The notes under the pieces are model-generated. The model saw only the letters and a program-made list of their open reading frames with translations. It was not told where the DNA came from and searched no databases. A stretch of DNA of 64,000 nucleotides from Actinomadura syzygii (lineage in GTDB: Bacteria; Actinomycetota; Actinomycetes; Streptosporangiales; Streptosporangiaceae). Position 1 is the stretch's first letter, and every line of letters starts with the position of its first letter. Of the stretch, positions 42,206-50,173 are shown one piece after another. A program made the translations under genes and the position numbers. The stretch spans positions 372,001 through 436,000 of the forward strand of contig NZ_VSFF01000008.1 of the NCBI RefSeq assembly GCF_008085905.1, given 5' to 3'.

Positions 42206-42787
42206 ATGACCGCACGGCTTTCACCGATCCGCCTGGGAACCGGTCTCGCGGCCCTGGCCATGGCGGTGACGCTCACCGGCTGCGGTGGCAGCGACGACAA
42301 GACGTCCGCTTCCCCGGCCGGCGGCGGTGCCGGCGAATCGATGCAGGCGTTCCAGGAGTGCCTGAAGAAACAGGGCGTCCAGATGCCGCAGGGCGGAGGC
42401 CGGGGTCCGGAGGGCGGCCCGCCGTCCGGCCGACCCTCGCAAGGCGTCCCGACCGGTGCTCCCAGCGGACGTCCGACCGGGCGCCCGTCAGGCGGCCCCG
42501 GCGGCGGGATGCGTTCGCTTCCGCCCGAGCAGCGGAAGGCGTTCGAGGCGTGCGCGTCGCTGCGCCCCTCGCCCCGCAACGGCCAAGGCCCCGGCGGCGG
42601 GCAGGGCCCCGGAAACGCCGACGCGATGGCCGCGTTCCGTGACTGCATGGCCAAGAACGGCGCCGAGATCCCCGAGAACACTCGGCCGTCGGACCTCAAG
42701 ACCGCCGATCCCAAAATCGCCAAGGCCCTCAAGACCTGTCAGCCCCTCCTGCCCCGGCGGAGCGGCTCCCCGACCCCGGGTACCTGA
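42206..42787 (+). CDS. Lipoprotein with duplicated Cys-containing motif and Gly/Pro linker
   Basis: This encodes 193 residues. The signal peptide ends with lipobox AVTLTGC. Two related segments, AFQECLKKQGVQMP (about 49-62) and AFRDCMAKNGAEIP, flank a Gly/Pro/Arg-rich region (GGGRGPEGGPPSGRPS) and a third Cys motif RKAFEACASLRP. Repeated FxxCMxxNG units are seen in uncharacterised actinobacterial exported proteins. It is likely anchored outside the membrane with the exporter. Confidence 0.8.
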   Translation: MTARLSPIRLGTGLAALAMAVTLTGCGGSDDKTSASPAGGGAGESMQAFQECLKKQGVQMPQGGGRGPEGGPPSGRPSQGVPTGAPSGRPTGRPSGGPGGGMRSLPPEQRKAFEACASLRPSPRNGQGPGGGQGPGNADAMAAFRDCMAKNGAEIPENTRPSDLKTADPKIAKALKTCQPLLPRRSGSPTPGT

Positions 42788-42800
42788 TCCGGGACCGACC

Positions 42801-42953
42801 ATGACCTGCGCCGATTATCGTGAACGCGTGGAGCGGGGTATGCCGGGGGAGGCGCGGGTCCTGAGCGCGGACGGCGAGGCCGCCGTCCGCCTCATCGACC
42901 TGACCCACCCCCGCCTCCCGCACACCGTCCTCCGCACGGCGGCCACCCGATGA
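42801..42953 (+). CDS. 50-residue small protein coupled to histidine kinase
   Basis: ATG 42801 opens a frame that ends by overlapping the kinase ATG (ATGA at 42950). The peptide is charged with no membrane helix (MTCADYRERVERGMPGEARV, then VRLIDLTHPRLPHTVLRT). It has no recognised family. It could be a small regulator or a coupling frame; a decayed regulator fragment is also possible. Confidence 0.4.
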   Translation: MTCADYRERVERGMPGEARVLSADGEAAVRLIDLTHPRLPHTVLRTAATR

Positions 42954-44416
42954 CCACCCGGGCGTCGCGTCCGCCGGTCACCCGGCGGCTGACCCTGCGT
43001 GCTCGGATGGCGCTGCTGACCGCGGTGGCCGTGGCGCTGGCCGTCGCCGCCTGCGCGACCGCCGGGTGGCTGATCACCCGCAACCAGCTCTACCGCGAAC
43101 TGGACCGGCGGCTGACCGTCGGGTCCGGCGAGCGGCCCGGCCCCGAGGGCGACCGGCCGTTCCGCCCGCCGATGTCCCGGCAGCTCGCCGAGGCGCTCGC
43201 CGCCTGCTCCGCGACCCCGTCGCCGGGCGACGGATCCCGGCCGCCCGGCCCGTTCGCCATTGTGCAGCTCATCGACGCCCGCGGACGGATCTGCACCGTC
43301 CCCGGCGCCGGATCCCTGGACACCACCGCCGCCGACGCGGCGGTCGCCCGCGGCGAGCGCGGCCCCCTCTACCGCGACGGAACCGGCCGCACCGCCGACC
43401 GCACCCAGGACGACGTCCGCGTCCTCACCCGCCCGATCCGCACCGACACCGGCGAGCAGGCCGCGGTGTCGTTCGCGCTGTCGCTGGACGAGGTCCAAGG
43501 CCCCCTGGACAACCTCGCCCTGCTCCTGGCCGCCGTCACCGCCCTCGGCGTATTGGCCTCGGCGGGCGCCGGGCTGATGATCGCCCGCGCCTCGCTGCGG
43601 CCCGTGGACGAGCTGACCGACGCCGTCGAGCACATCGCCCGCACCGAGGACCTCGCCGTGCGCATCCCCGCCCACGGCACCGACGAGATCGCCCGCCTCG
43701 GCCGGTCCTTCAACACCATGACCGCCGCACTCGCCGCCTCCCGCGAACACCAATCCCAACTCATCGCCGACGCCGGACACGAACTGCGCACCCCCCTCAC
43801 CAGCCTCCGCACCAACATCGACCTCCTCCTACGCGCCGAAGCCACCGGCCGCGACCTCCCAGCCCCCGCCCGCCACGACCTCCTCACCAGCGTCAAAGCA
43901 CAAATGCAAGAACTCACCAGCCTCGTCGGCGACCTGCTGGAACTCGCCCGCCCCGACGAGGCCAGACCCGTCCGCGAAACCGTCCCCCTCCACCAGGCCG
44001 TCACCCGCGCCGTCGACCGCGCCCGGCTCCGCGGCCCCGGCCTCACCATCCGCGCCCACACCGAACCCTGGTACGTCCACGGCGACCCCGCCTCCCTCGA
44101 ACGCGCCGCCGTGAACCTCCTCGACAACGCCGTCAAATTCTCCCCACCCGGCGGGACCGTCGACGTCCGCCTCACCGGCGGGGAACTGACCGTCCGCGAC
44201 CACGGACCCGGCATCCCCGCCGAAGACCTCCCCCACGTCTTCGACCGGTTCTGGCGATCACCGTCCGCCCGCAGCCTGCCCGGCTCCGGACTCGGCCTGT
44301 CCATCGTCGCCCGCGTCATCACCGAAACCGGCGGAACCGTCCACCTCGAACCCGCCGACGGCGGCGGCACCCTCGCCCGCATCCACCTCCCCGGCACCCC
44401 CGACCCCGGCGACTGA
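42950..44416 (+). CDS. Membrane sensor histidine kinase (first of locus)
   Basis: This encodes 488 residues. Two membrane helices (about 17-40 and 183-205) flank a 140-residue external sensor domain with two Cys. HAMP follows (ARASLRPVDELTDAVEHIA), then DHp with phospho-His in LIADAGHELRTPLTS, and the ATPase with N-box LLDNAVKFSPPGG, DHGPGIPAEDLPHVFDRFWR and GSGLGLSIVARVI. It ends the exporter-side operon; the response regulator starts 66 bases later, apparently with its own promoter. Confidence 0.95.
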   Translation: MTTRASRPPVTRRLTLRARMALLTAVAVALAVAACATAGWLITRNQLYRELDRRLTVGSGERPGPEGDRPFRPPMSRQLAEALAACSATPSPGDGSRPPGPFAIVQLIDARGRICTVPGAGSLDTTAADAAVARGERGPLYRDGTGRTADRTQDDVRVLTRPIRTDTGEQAAVSFALSLDEVQGPLDNLALLLAAVTALGVLASAGAGLMIARASLRPVDELTDAVEHIARTEDLAVRIPAHGTDEIARLGRSFNTMTAALAASREHQSQLIADAGHELRTPLTSLRTNIDLLLRAEATGRDLPAPARHDLLTSVKAQMQELTSLVGDLLELARPDEARPVRETVPLHQAVTRAVDRARLRGPGLTIRAHTEPWYVHGDPASLERAAVNLLDNAVKFSPPGGTVDVRLTGGELTVRDHGPGIPAEDLPHVFDRFWRSPSARSLPGSGLGLSIVARVITETGGTVHLEPADGGGTLARIHLPGTPDPGD

Positions 44417-44482
44417 CCGGGTCAGGCGACGACGGCAGGAATCTCATAGAGAGTTTTCAGATTCCGCGTGTAGGACTCTGGC

Positions 44483-45184
44483 ATGGACGAGTCGTACCGT
44501 GCCAAAGTCCTCGTCGTCGACGACGAGCCCGGCATCCGGGAGCTGCTGGCCGAGGCGCTCCAGCTCCAGGGGTTCGGCGTGACCACCGCCGCCAGCGGGG
44601 GCAGGGCCCTGGACGCCGTCGACCGGGTCCGCCCCGATCTCGTCGTGCTGGACGTGATGCTGCCCGACGTGGACGGCTACCAGGTGGCGCGCAGGCTGCG
44701 GGCGCGCGCGGACGCGCCGCTGATGCTGTTCCTCACCGCGAAGGACGCCGTGGCCGACCGGATCGCCGGGCTGACCGCGGGCGGGGACGACTACGTCGCC
44801 AAACCGTTCGACCTGGACGAGGTGATCCTGCGGGTCCGCGCGATCCTGCGCCGGACCGGACGCCCGGACGGCCGGTCCGGCGACGGGGTGCTGCGCTACG
44901 CGGATCTCGAACTGGACGAGGAGGCGCGGCTGGCCCACCGGGCGGGGCGGTCGTTCCATCTGTCGCCGACGGAGTTCGCGCTGCTGCGCTATCTGATGAT
45001 CAATGCCGGGCGGGTGGTGAGCAAGGCGCAGATCCTGGACCGCGTCTGGGACTACGACTTCGACGGCAGCAGCCGGGTCGTGGAGTCCTACATCAGCTAT
45101 CTGCGGCGCAAGGTCGACGCCTCGGGTCCACCGCTCATCCACACCCTGCGCGGGGTGGGCTACCGGTTGCAGGAGCCGCGGTGA
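44483..45184 (+). CDS. OmpR/PhoB-family response regulator
   Basis: This encodes 233 residues. The receiver has acidic VVDDEPG, phosphoacceptor D57 (VVLDVMLPDVDG) and K107 (VAKPFD). The C-terminal OmpR winged helix contains LSPTEFALLRYLMINAGRVV and SYISYLRRKVDASGPPLIHT followed by LRGVGYRL. The stop overlaps the second kinase's GTG. It is the only response regulator in the window, flanked by two kinases, and probably binds the repeats at 37980-38038. Confidence 0.95.
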   Translation: MDESYRAKVLVVDDEPGIRELLAEALQLQGFGVTTAASGGRALDAVDRVRPDLVVLDVMLPDVDGYQVARRLRARADAPLMLFLTAKDAVADRIAGLTAGGDDYVAKPFDLDEVILRVRAILRRTGRPDGRSGDGVLRYADLELDEEARLAHRAGRSFHLSPTEFALLRYLMINAGRVVSKAQILDRVWDYDFDGSSRVVESYISYLRRKVDASGPPLIHTLRGVGYRLQEPR

Positions 45185-46635
45185 CGTCGTGGCGCCGGTC
45201 GTGGCCGTTGCGGCATCGGCTGCTGGCCGCGATGCTCGTGCTGTCGGCAACGGCGGTGGCGGGGTTCGCCGTCGCCGGGGTGCTGCTGCTGGAACGGTCG
45301 CTCGTGCACCGGGTGGACGTCCAACTGGCCGACATGACGGCCCCGCTGCACCGCAGGCCGCCGCCGGCGCCGAGGTCCGCGGACTCGCGCGAGGTGAAGT
45401 TGCCGACCGAGTTCCGCATCGCCTTCCACGACGCGTCGGGGACGCTGCTGCGCGAGGTGCCCGACGACGCCGGCGAGGGCCCGGCGCTGTCCGCGGCCGC
45501 GGTGGCCGGCGCGCCGGACGGGCCGTTCACCGTGGCCGGCCGCACCGGCGGCGCCGAGTGGCGGGTCCTGGTCGTGCGCCTTCCGGACGGCACCCGCGCG
45601 GTGGCGGGCATGTCGCTGGCCTCGACGCGGTCGGCGGTCAACCAGTTGCTCGTGATCGAGGCGTCGGTGGGCGTGCTCGTCCTGCTGGCGCTGGGCGGCC
45701 TGGCCTGGGGGGTGGTGCGGCTGGGACTTCGTCCGCTGACCAGGATGGAGCGGACGGCCGTGGCCATCGCGGGCGGGGAGATCGACCGGCGGGTCGGCGA
45801 CACCAACCCGCGCACCGAGACCGGCCGGCTCGGCCAGGCCCTCAACACCATGCTGGGCCGCCTCGGCCACGCGCTCCGCGAACGGGAACGCTCCGAGGAG
45901 CGGATGCGCCTCTTCGTCGCCGACGCCTCCCACGAACTGCGCACGCCGCTGACGTCCATCCGCGGATTCGCCCGGCTCTACCATCACGGCGCGGGCCGCA
46001 AGGACCCGGCCGCGGAACGCCTCCTCGGCCGCATCGAGAACGAGGCGGAGCGGATGGGGCGGCTCGTCGAGGACCTGCTGCTGCTCGCGCGACTCGACCG
46101 GGAGCCCGCCCTGGAGATGGACGTGGTGGACCTGAGCGTCCTCGCGGGGGACGCCGTGCACGCCGCCCGTGCCCGCGACGGCGACCGGCCCGTCCGGCTG
46201 GTCCTGTCCGACCGCCCGGTCACGGTCAGAGGCGACGAGCGGCGGCTCCACCAGGTCATCGGCAACGTCGTCGGCAACGCGCTGACCCACACGCCGGACG
46301 GCACGCCGGTAAGGGTGAGCGTCGACCGCGTCCGGGCGGGGAGCCTGGCGGGCGCGCACACCGGTTCGGGGCCCGCGCCGGGCGCGGACGCCGTGCTGAT
46401 CGAGGTGGCCGATCAGGGGCCGGGAATCGCGCCCGAGCATCTGCCCCGCGTGTTCGACCGCTTCTACCGGGCGGACGCCGACCGGTCCCGGGACACGGAC
46501 CGGACGGGCGGCACCGGCCTCGGCCTCGCGATCGCGGCGGCGCTCGTCCTGGCCCACGGCGGGCGGATGGAGGCGTCCAGCGGCGCCGGAACGGGCGCGA
46601 CCTTCCGCATCCTTCTTCCATTCATCTCTGATTAG
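45181..46635 (+). CDS. Membrane sensor histidine kinase (second of locus)
   Basis: This encodes 484 residues from GTG 45181 inside the regulator stop (GTGA). Helix 1 (LLAAMLVLSATAVAGFAVAGVLLL), an external domain with Pro/Arg-rich start, helix 2 (VLVLLALGGLAWGVV), HAMP, DHp LFVADASHELRTPLTSIRGF, then N-box VVGNALTHTPDGTPV and GTGLGLAIAAALV. It is the cognate partner of the regulator by coupling. An open frame continuing upstream through the regulator and first kinase is only a high-GC artefact. Confidence 0.95.
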   Translation: MTSWRRSWPLRHRLLAAMLVLSATAVAGFAVAGVLLLERSLVHRVDVQLADMTAPLHRRPPPAPRSADSREVKLPTEFRIAFHDASGTLLREVPDDAGEGPALSAAAVAGAPDGPFTVAGRTGGAEWRVLVVRLPDGTRAVAGMSLASTRSAVNQLLVIEASVGVLVLLALGGLAWGVVRLGLRPLTRMERTAVAIAGGEIDRRVGDTNPRTETGRLGQALNTMLGRLGHALRERERSEERMRLFVADASHELRTPLTSIRGFARLYHHGAGRKDPAAERLLGRIENEAERMGRLVEDLLLLARLDREPALEMDVVDLSVLAGDAVHAARARDGDRPVRLVLSDRPVTVRGDERRLHQVIGNVVGNALTHTPDGTPVRVSVDRVRAGSLAGAHTGSGPAPGADAVLIEVADQGPGIAPEHLPRVFDRFYRADADRSRDTDRTGGTGLGLAIAAALVLAHGGRMEASSGAGTGATFRILLPFISD

Positions 46636-46700
46636 CCTTCCGTTCACACATTGTTCCCAGCTTCGTAGTGTCGGATATGCGCGGACTCCCGAGGAGAGAG

Positions 46701-47681
46701 ATGCTGCGCAGATTCCGCCAACGCAACGAAACCGCAGGTCAAGCTGACGAGGACGCCCCGGATTCACCGCCGGTGACCGGCGAGGTCGGGCACCGGCTGC
46801 GGGCGCCGAGCACGCTGCACGCCTTCAACCGGTACGAGATCAAGTACCTGGTCGACGCCGCCGACGCGGACGACCTCCGCGCCGAGCTCCGCCGCCGCCT
46901 CGACCCCGACGAGCACAGCGGAGACCAGGGGTACGGCGTCTGGAGCGTCTACTACGACACCCGCTCGCTGCGGTTCTACTGGGAGAAGATCGAAGGGCTG
47001 CGGTTCCGCCGCAAACTGCGGGTCCGGCACTACGGCGACCGCTTCTGCGTGGACGCCGACACACCGGTCTTCGTCGAGATCAAGCAGCGGGTCAACCGGG
47101 TCACGCAGAAGCGCCGGGTGCGGCTGCCCTACCGGGACGCGCTGCTCCTGTGCGACCGCCGGGAGATGGTGCGGCACGAGCCGTCCCAGCGGGCCTTCCT
47201 GGAGGAGGTCCTGGACCTGGTCTCCCGGCTGGACCTGCGCCCCACCGCGATGACCGGCTACCAGCGGCAGGCGTTCGTCGGGCAGGACGCCGACGTCGGC
47301 CTGCGCGTCACCCTCGACCAGCGGGTCCGGGGCCGCGACCGCGACTTCCACCTCGGCGCCGACGCCGAGAACCGGCTCATCGTCCCGCCGCACAAGGCGA
47401 TCCTGGAGGTCAAGGCGAACGAGCGGGTCCCGTACTGGCTGACCGATCTGACCGCGGCCAGGAACCTCCAGGTCGTGCGGGTCTCCAAGTACTGCCAGAG
47501 CGTGGAGGCCTACGGGCTCGCGCCGCGCTCGGTGTTCCACGTCCCGGACCACGACGCCCACGACGCCCACCTCGTCCACGACCGGCGCGTCCGAGATCAG
47601 CGTCCCCCGCGACCCGGTGCCCCGGAACGCGAACAGTCGCCGACGCCGCCCGGCCTGCACACCGCCTCAACGAAAGCCTGA
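46701..47681 (+). CDS. VTC-domain polyphosphate polymerase-like protein
   Basis: This encodes 326 residues from ATG 46701, directly after GAGGAGAGAG; in-frame GTG 46668 and ATG 46677 are alternatives. The triphosphate-tunnel fold has NRYEIKYLV, GLRFRRKLRVRHYG, FVEIKQRVNRVTQKRRVRLP and AILEVKANERVPYWL, the Lys/Arg/Glu residues that line the VTC4 tunnel. The C-terminal 50 residues are His/Asp/Pro-rich and disordered. It is cytosolic and forms an operon with the DUF4956 membrane protein and CotH-like kinase, a recurring trio. Confidence 0.9.
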   Translation: MLRRFRQRNETAGQADEDAPDSPPVTGEVGHRLRAPSTLHAFNRYEIKYLVDAADADDLRAELRRRLDPDEHSGDQGYGVWSVYYDTRSLRFYWEKIEGLRFRRKLRVRHYGDRFCVDADTPVFVEIKQRVNRVTQKRRVRLPYRDALLLCDRREMVRHEPSQRAFLEEVLDLVSRLDLRPTAMTGYQRQAFVGQDADVGLRVTLDQRVRGRDRDFHLGADAENRLIVPPHKAILEVKANERVPYWLTDLTAARNLQVVRVSKYCQSVEAYGLAPRSVFHVPDHDAHDAHLVHDRRVRDQRPPRPGAPEREQSPTPPGLHTASTKA

Positions 47682-47687
47682 GCCCCC

Positions 47688-48365
47688 ATGGACTTCTCCT
47701 TCCAGGACCTCTCCGGCACGTTCAGCGTCGCCGACATCGCGATCGCGATGGCCCTGTCGTTCGCCCTCAGCGCGATGATCGGTTGGATCTACAGGGCGAC
47801 GCACCGGAACGTGTCGTACAGCCAGTCCTACGTCCAGACGCTGGTCGTCCTCGGCATGCTCATCTCCCTGATCATGCTGGTGGTCGGCTCCAACATCGCC
47901 CGCGCGTTCGCGCTGGTGGGCGCGCTGTCGGTCGTCCGCTTCCGCAACGCCATCAAGGAGACCCGCGACGTCGGGTTCATCTTCCTCGTGATGGGCGTGG
48001 GGATGGCCGTCGGCACCCGCTTCTACACCCTGGCCGTCGTCGCCGCGGTGGCCATCTCCCTGGTCATCATGATCATGCACCGGTTCAACTGGTTCGCGCT
48101 GAGCGTCCGGCGGCAGGTGGTCAAGGTCCAGGTCCCGCCGGACGAGGACTACGCGCCCGTCATCCAGGACGTCCTCATCCGGCACACCGACGAGTTCGAG
48201 CTGGTCAGCATGGAGACCATCAGGGGCGGCGCGCTCGTCGAGCTGATGTACACCGTCAGGATCAAGAAGGGCAGCGAGCCGGCCGACGTCATCGCCGCGC
48301 TCCGCGAACGGAACCAGGGCCAGCCCGTCACGGTGCTGACCGGATACGACCAGACCGACCTGTAG
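47688..48365 (+). CDS. DUF4956 membrane protein
   Basis: This encodes 225 residues, six bases after the VTC gene. Four membrane helices (about 18-38, 50-66, 71-88 region, 106-130) are followed by a 95-residue cytoplasmic ferredoxin-like domain (VVKVQVPPDEDYAPVIQDVL, LVELMYTVRIKKGSEPADV). The sequence FALVGALSVVRFRNAIKETRD in the loop is typical of DUF4956. The family almost always accompanies bacterial VTC proteins and may channel phosphate or polyphosphate. Confidence 0.92.
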   Translation: MDFSFQDLSGTFSVADIAIAMALSFALSAMIGWIYRATHRNVSYSQSYVQTLVVLGMLISLIMLVVGSNIARAFALVGALSVVRFRNAIKETRDVGFIFLVMGVGMAVGTRFYTLAVVAAVAISLVIMIMHRFNWFALSVRRQVVKVQVPPDEDYAPVIQDVLIRHTDEFELVSMETIRGGALVELMYTVRIKKGSEPADVIAALRERNQGQPVTVLTGYDQTDL

Positions 48366-48372
48366 GCCCGTG

Positions 48373-49938
48373 ATGAGCGCTCCCACCCGCCGCCTACGGC
48401 ACCGGATACCGGTACGGCTGCGACACAACTGGCGCCTCGTCGCCATCACCCTGGCCTTCCTCGGCCTTTGCTGGGGCGTGTTCGGCAGCGGGTCCATCCA
48501 CCCGTACGTCACCGGCAGCCGCGCCGACTCGTCCGACCCGGTCACCGTCGACATCCGCGGGAACAAGAACCTGTTCGACGCCTCCGTCCCGCACCAGGTG
48601 AAGCTCTCCTTCCGGGACGAGTCGTACAAGGACATGCTCAACGAATACTGGAAGAGCGGTGAGAAGGAATACGTCGAGGCGGACCTGACCGTCGACGGCG
48701 TGACGATTCCCAGCGTCGGCATCCGGCTCAAGGGGAATTCCACGCTGGCGGGCTTCACGTGGAAAGGCAAATCGCGCCCGCGCACGGGCGGCGGCCCCGG
48801 CGGCTTCCCCGGAGGCGGCAAGCCTCCGGAAGGCATGCCGCCTCCGGGGAATGGCCGTCCTGCGATGAACGGCCCCGGCGGGTTCGGCGCGGCGCTGAAG
48901 GCCGAGCAGCCGGAGGATCTGCCCTGGCTGATCAGCTTCGACGAGTTCGTGGAGGGCCGCCGCTACCAGGGCCGCACGCAGATCGCCGTCCGCCCGGCCG
49001 CCATGGGGTCGGCGACCTTGGTGAACGAGGCGCTGGCGATCGCGACGGTCGGCGCCGCCGGAGAACCCACCCAGCGCTACGCCTACAGCTCCTTCTCGGT
49101 CAACGGCCGGACGTCGAGACCGCGTCTGATAGTGGAGTACCTCGATGAGGGCTACGCCGAAGAACTCGGCGACGGAGTGCTGTACAAATCGCTTGCCACG
49201 AGCACCTTCACCTACAAGGGCGAGGACCAGACCAAGTACACCACCGACTACAAGCAGATCAGCAAACTCGGCGCGACGGACCTCCAGCCGGTCATCGACC
49301 TGGTGAAATGGGTCGAGAAGGCTTCCGACAAGGAGTTCGCGGCCGGACTCGCCCGCCGGGTGGACGTCGCGTCCTTCGCCCGCTATCTGGCCTTGCAGAA
49401 CCTGATGACGAACTTCGATGACATGGCCGGCCCGGGCCGTAATTACTACCTGTGGTACGACCGCGCCTCCACCAAGTTCAAGGTCATCACGTGGGATCTC
49501 AACTTCGCCTTCAGCGGGGACGCCAAGACCGACCCGAAAAGCACCGTCTCCATGGGTTTCCCCGGCGGGCGAAACCCGACGCGGCAACCCCAGGGCCAGC
49601 CTCCGCAGGGCCAGCCCCCGCAGGGACCGCCCGGCGGCCCCGGTGGGCCCGGCAAGAATGGAGGACGGCCGGGCGGACCCCGCATGGGCCACGCCCTGAA
49701 GGACAGATTCCTGAAAACCCCCGCCTTCAAGAGGCTCTATCTCGACCAGTACCGCGCCCTGAATCAGAAACTGGTGGCGAACGGGACCCTGTCCCGGCTG
49801 CTCGACTCGATCGTCCGGTCGTACAAGGCGAACTCCGGCGCCGACACCGCGCGGATCGAGGCAGAGGCCAAGACCCTCCGCACGACGCTCAAGACCCGCG
49901 CGCAAACCCTGTCCGCCGACGACCAGATCGGCAGGTGA
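48373..49938 (+). CDS. CotH-like protein kinase with Gly/Pro/Gln-rich inserts
   Basis: This encodes 521 residues from ATG 48373. After a basic N-terminus and one membrane helix the CotH fold is clear: VDGVTIPSVGIRLKGNSTL, PWLISFDEFVEGRRYQG, VNEALAIATVG, RYAYSSFSVNGR, FARYLALQNLMTNFDDM, NYYLWYDRASTKFKVITWDL and the DFG-like WDLNFAF. Two low-complexity inserts, GGGPGGFPGGGKPPEGMPPP (about 137-175) and a QGQPPQGQPPQGPPG segment (about 400-437), interrupt it. Spore CotH phosphorylates coat protein; exported actinobacterial forms have unknown targets, and polyphosphate or extracellular proteins are candidates. Confidence 0.9.
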   Translation: MSAPTRRLRHRIPVRLRHNWRLVAITLAFLGLCWGVFGSGSIHPYVTGSRADSSDPVTVDIRGNKNLFDASVPHQVKLSFRDESYKDMLNEYWKSGEKEYVEADLTVDGVTIPSVGIRLKGNSTLAGFTWKGKSRPRTGGGPGGFPGGGKPPEGMPPPGNGRPAMNGPGGFGAALKAEQPEDLPWLISFDEFVEGRRYQGRTQIAVRPAAMGSATLVNEALAIATVGAAGEPTQRYAYSSFSVNGRTSRPRLIVEYLDEGYAEELGDGVLYKSLATSTFTYKGEDQTKYTTDYKQISKLGATDLQPVIDLVKWVEKASDKEFAAGLARRVDVASFARYLALQNLMTNFDDMAGPGRNYYLWYDRASTKFKVITWDLNFAFSGDAKTDPKSTVSMGFPGGRNPTRQPQGQPPQGQPPQGPPGGPGGPGKNGGRPGGPRMGHALKDRFLKTPAFKRLYLDQYRALNQKLVANGTLSRLLDSIVRSYKANSGADTARIEAEAKTLRTTLKTRAQTLSADDQIGR

Positions 49939-50173
49939 TCCCGCCGCGTTCAGCCGCACCGTTCTCGTCCTCGACCATTCCACCGGAACGTCCAGTCGAC
50001 TCTCCGGCGGCGGTCGGGCAGTAGCGGTCGAGTTGGTCCGCGCCAAGCTCCGGAAGGGCCTGGCCTTGGCTTGGGTGACCGGGCTCCGGCGGGAGGGCGG
50101 TCGGCTTCTGGTGTGAGGGCGGGTTGGCCGCCTGCGGACTGCTGGGGTCGTGCCCGATCTTGATCGCTTTAGC

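Noticed and set aside
43066-45180. Long plus-strand Arg/Pro-rich frame joined to the second kinase
   Set aside because: It overlaps the first kinase and the response regulator in another frame and has no fold; the kinase starts at GTG 45181.
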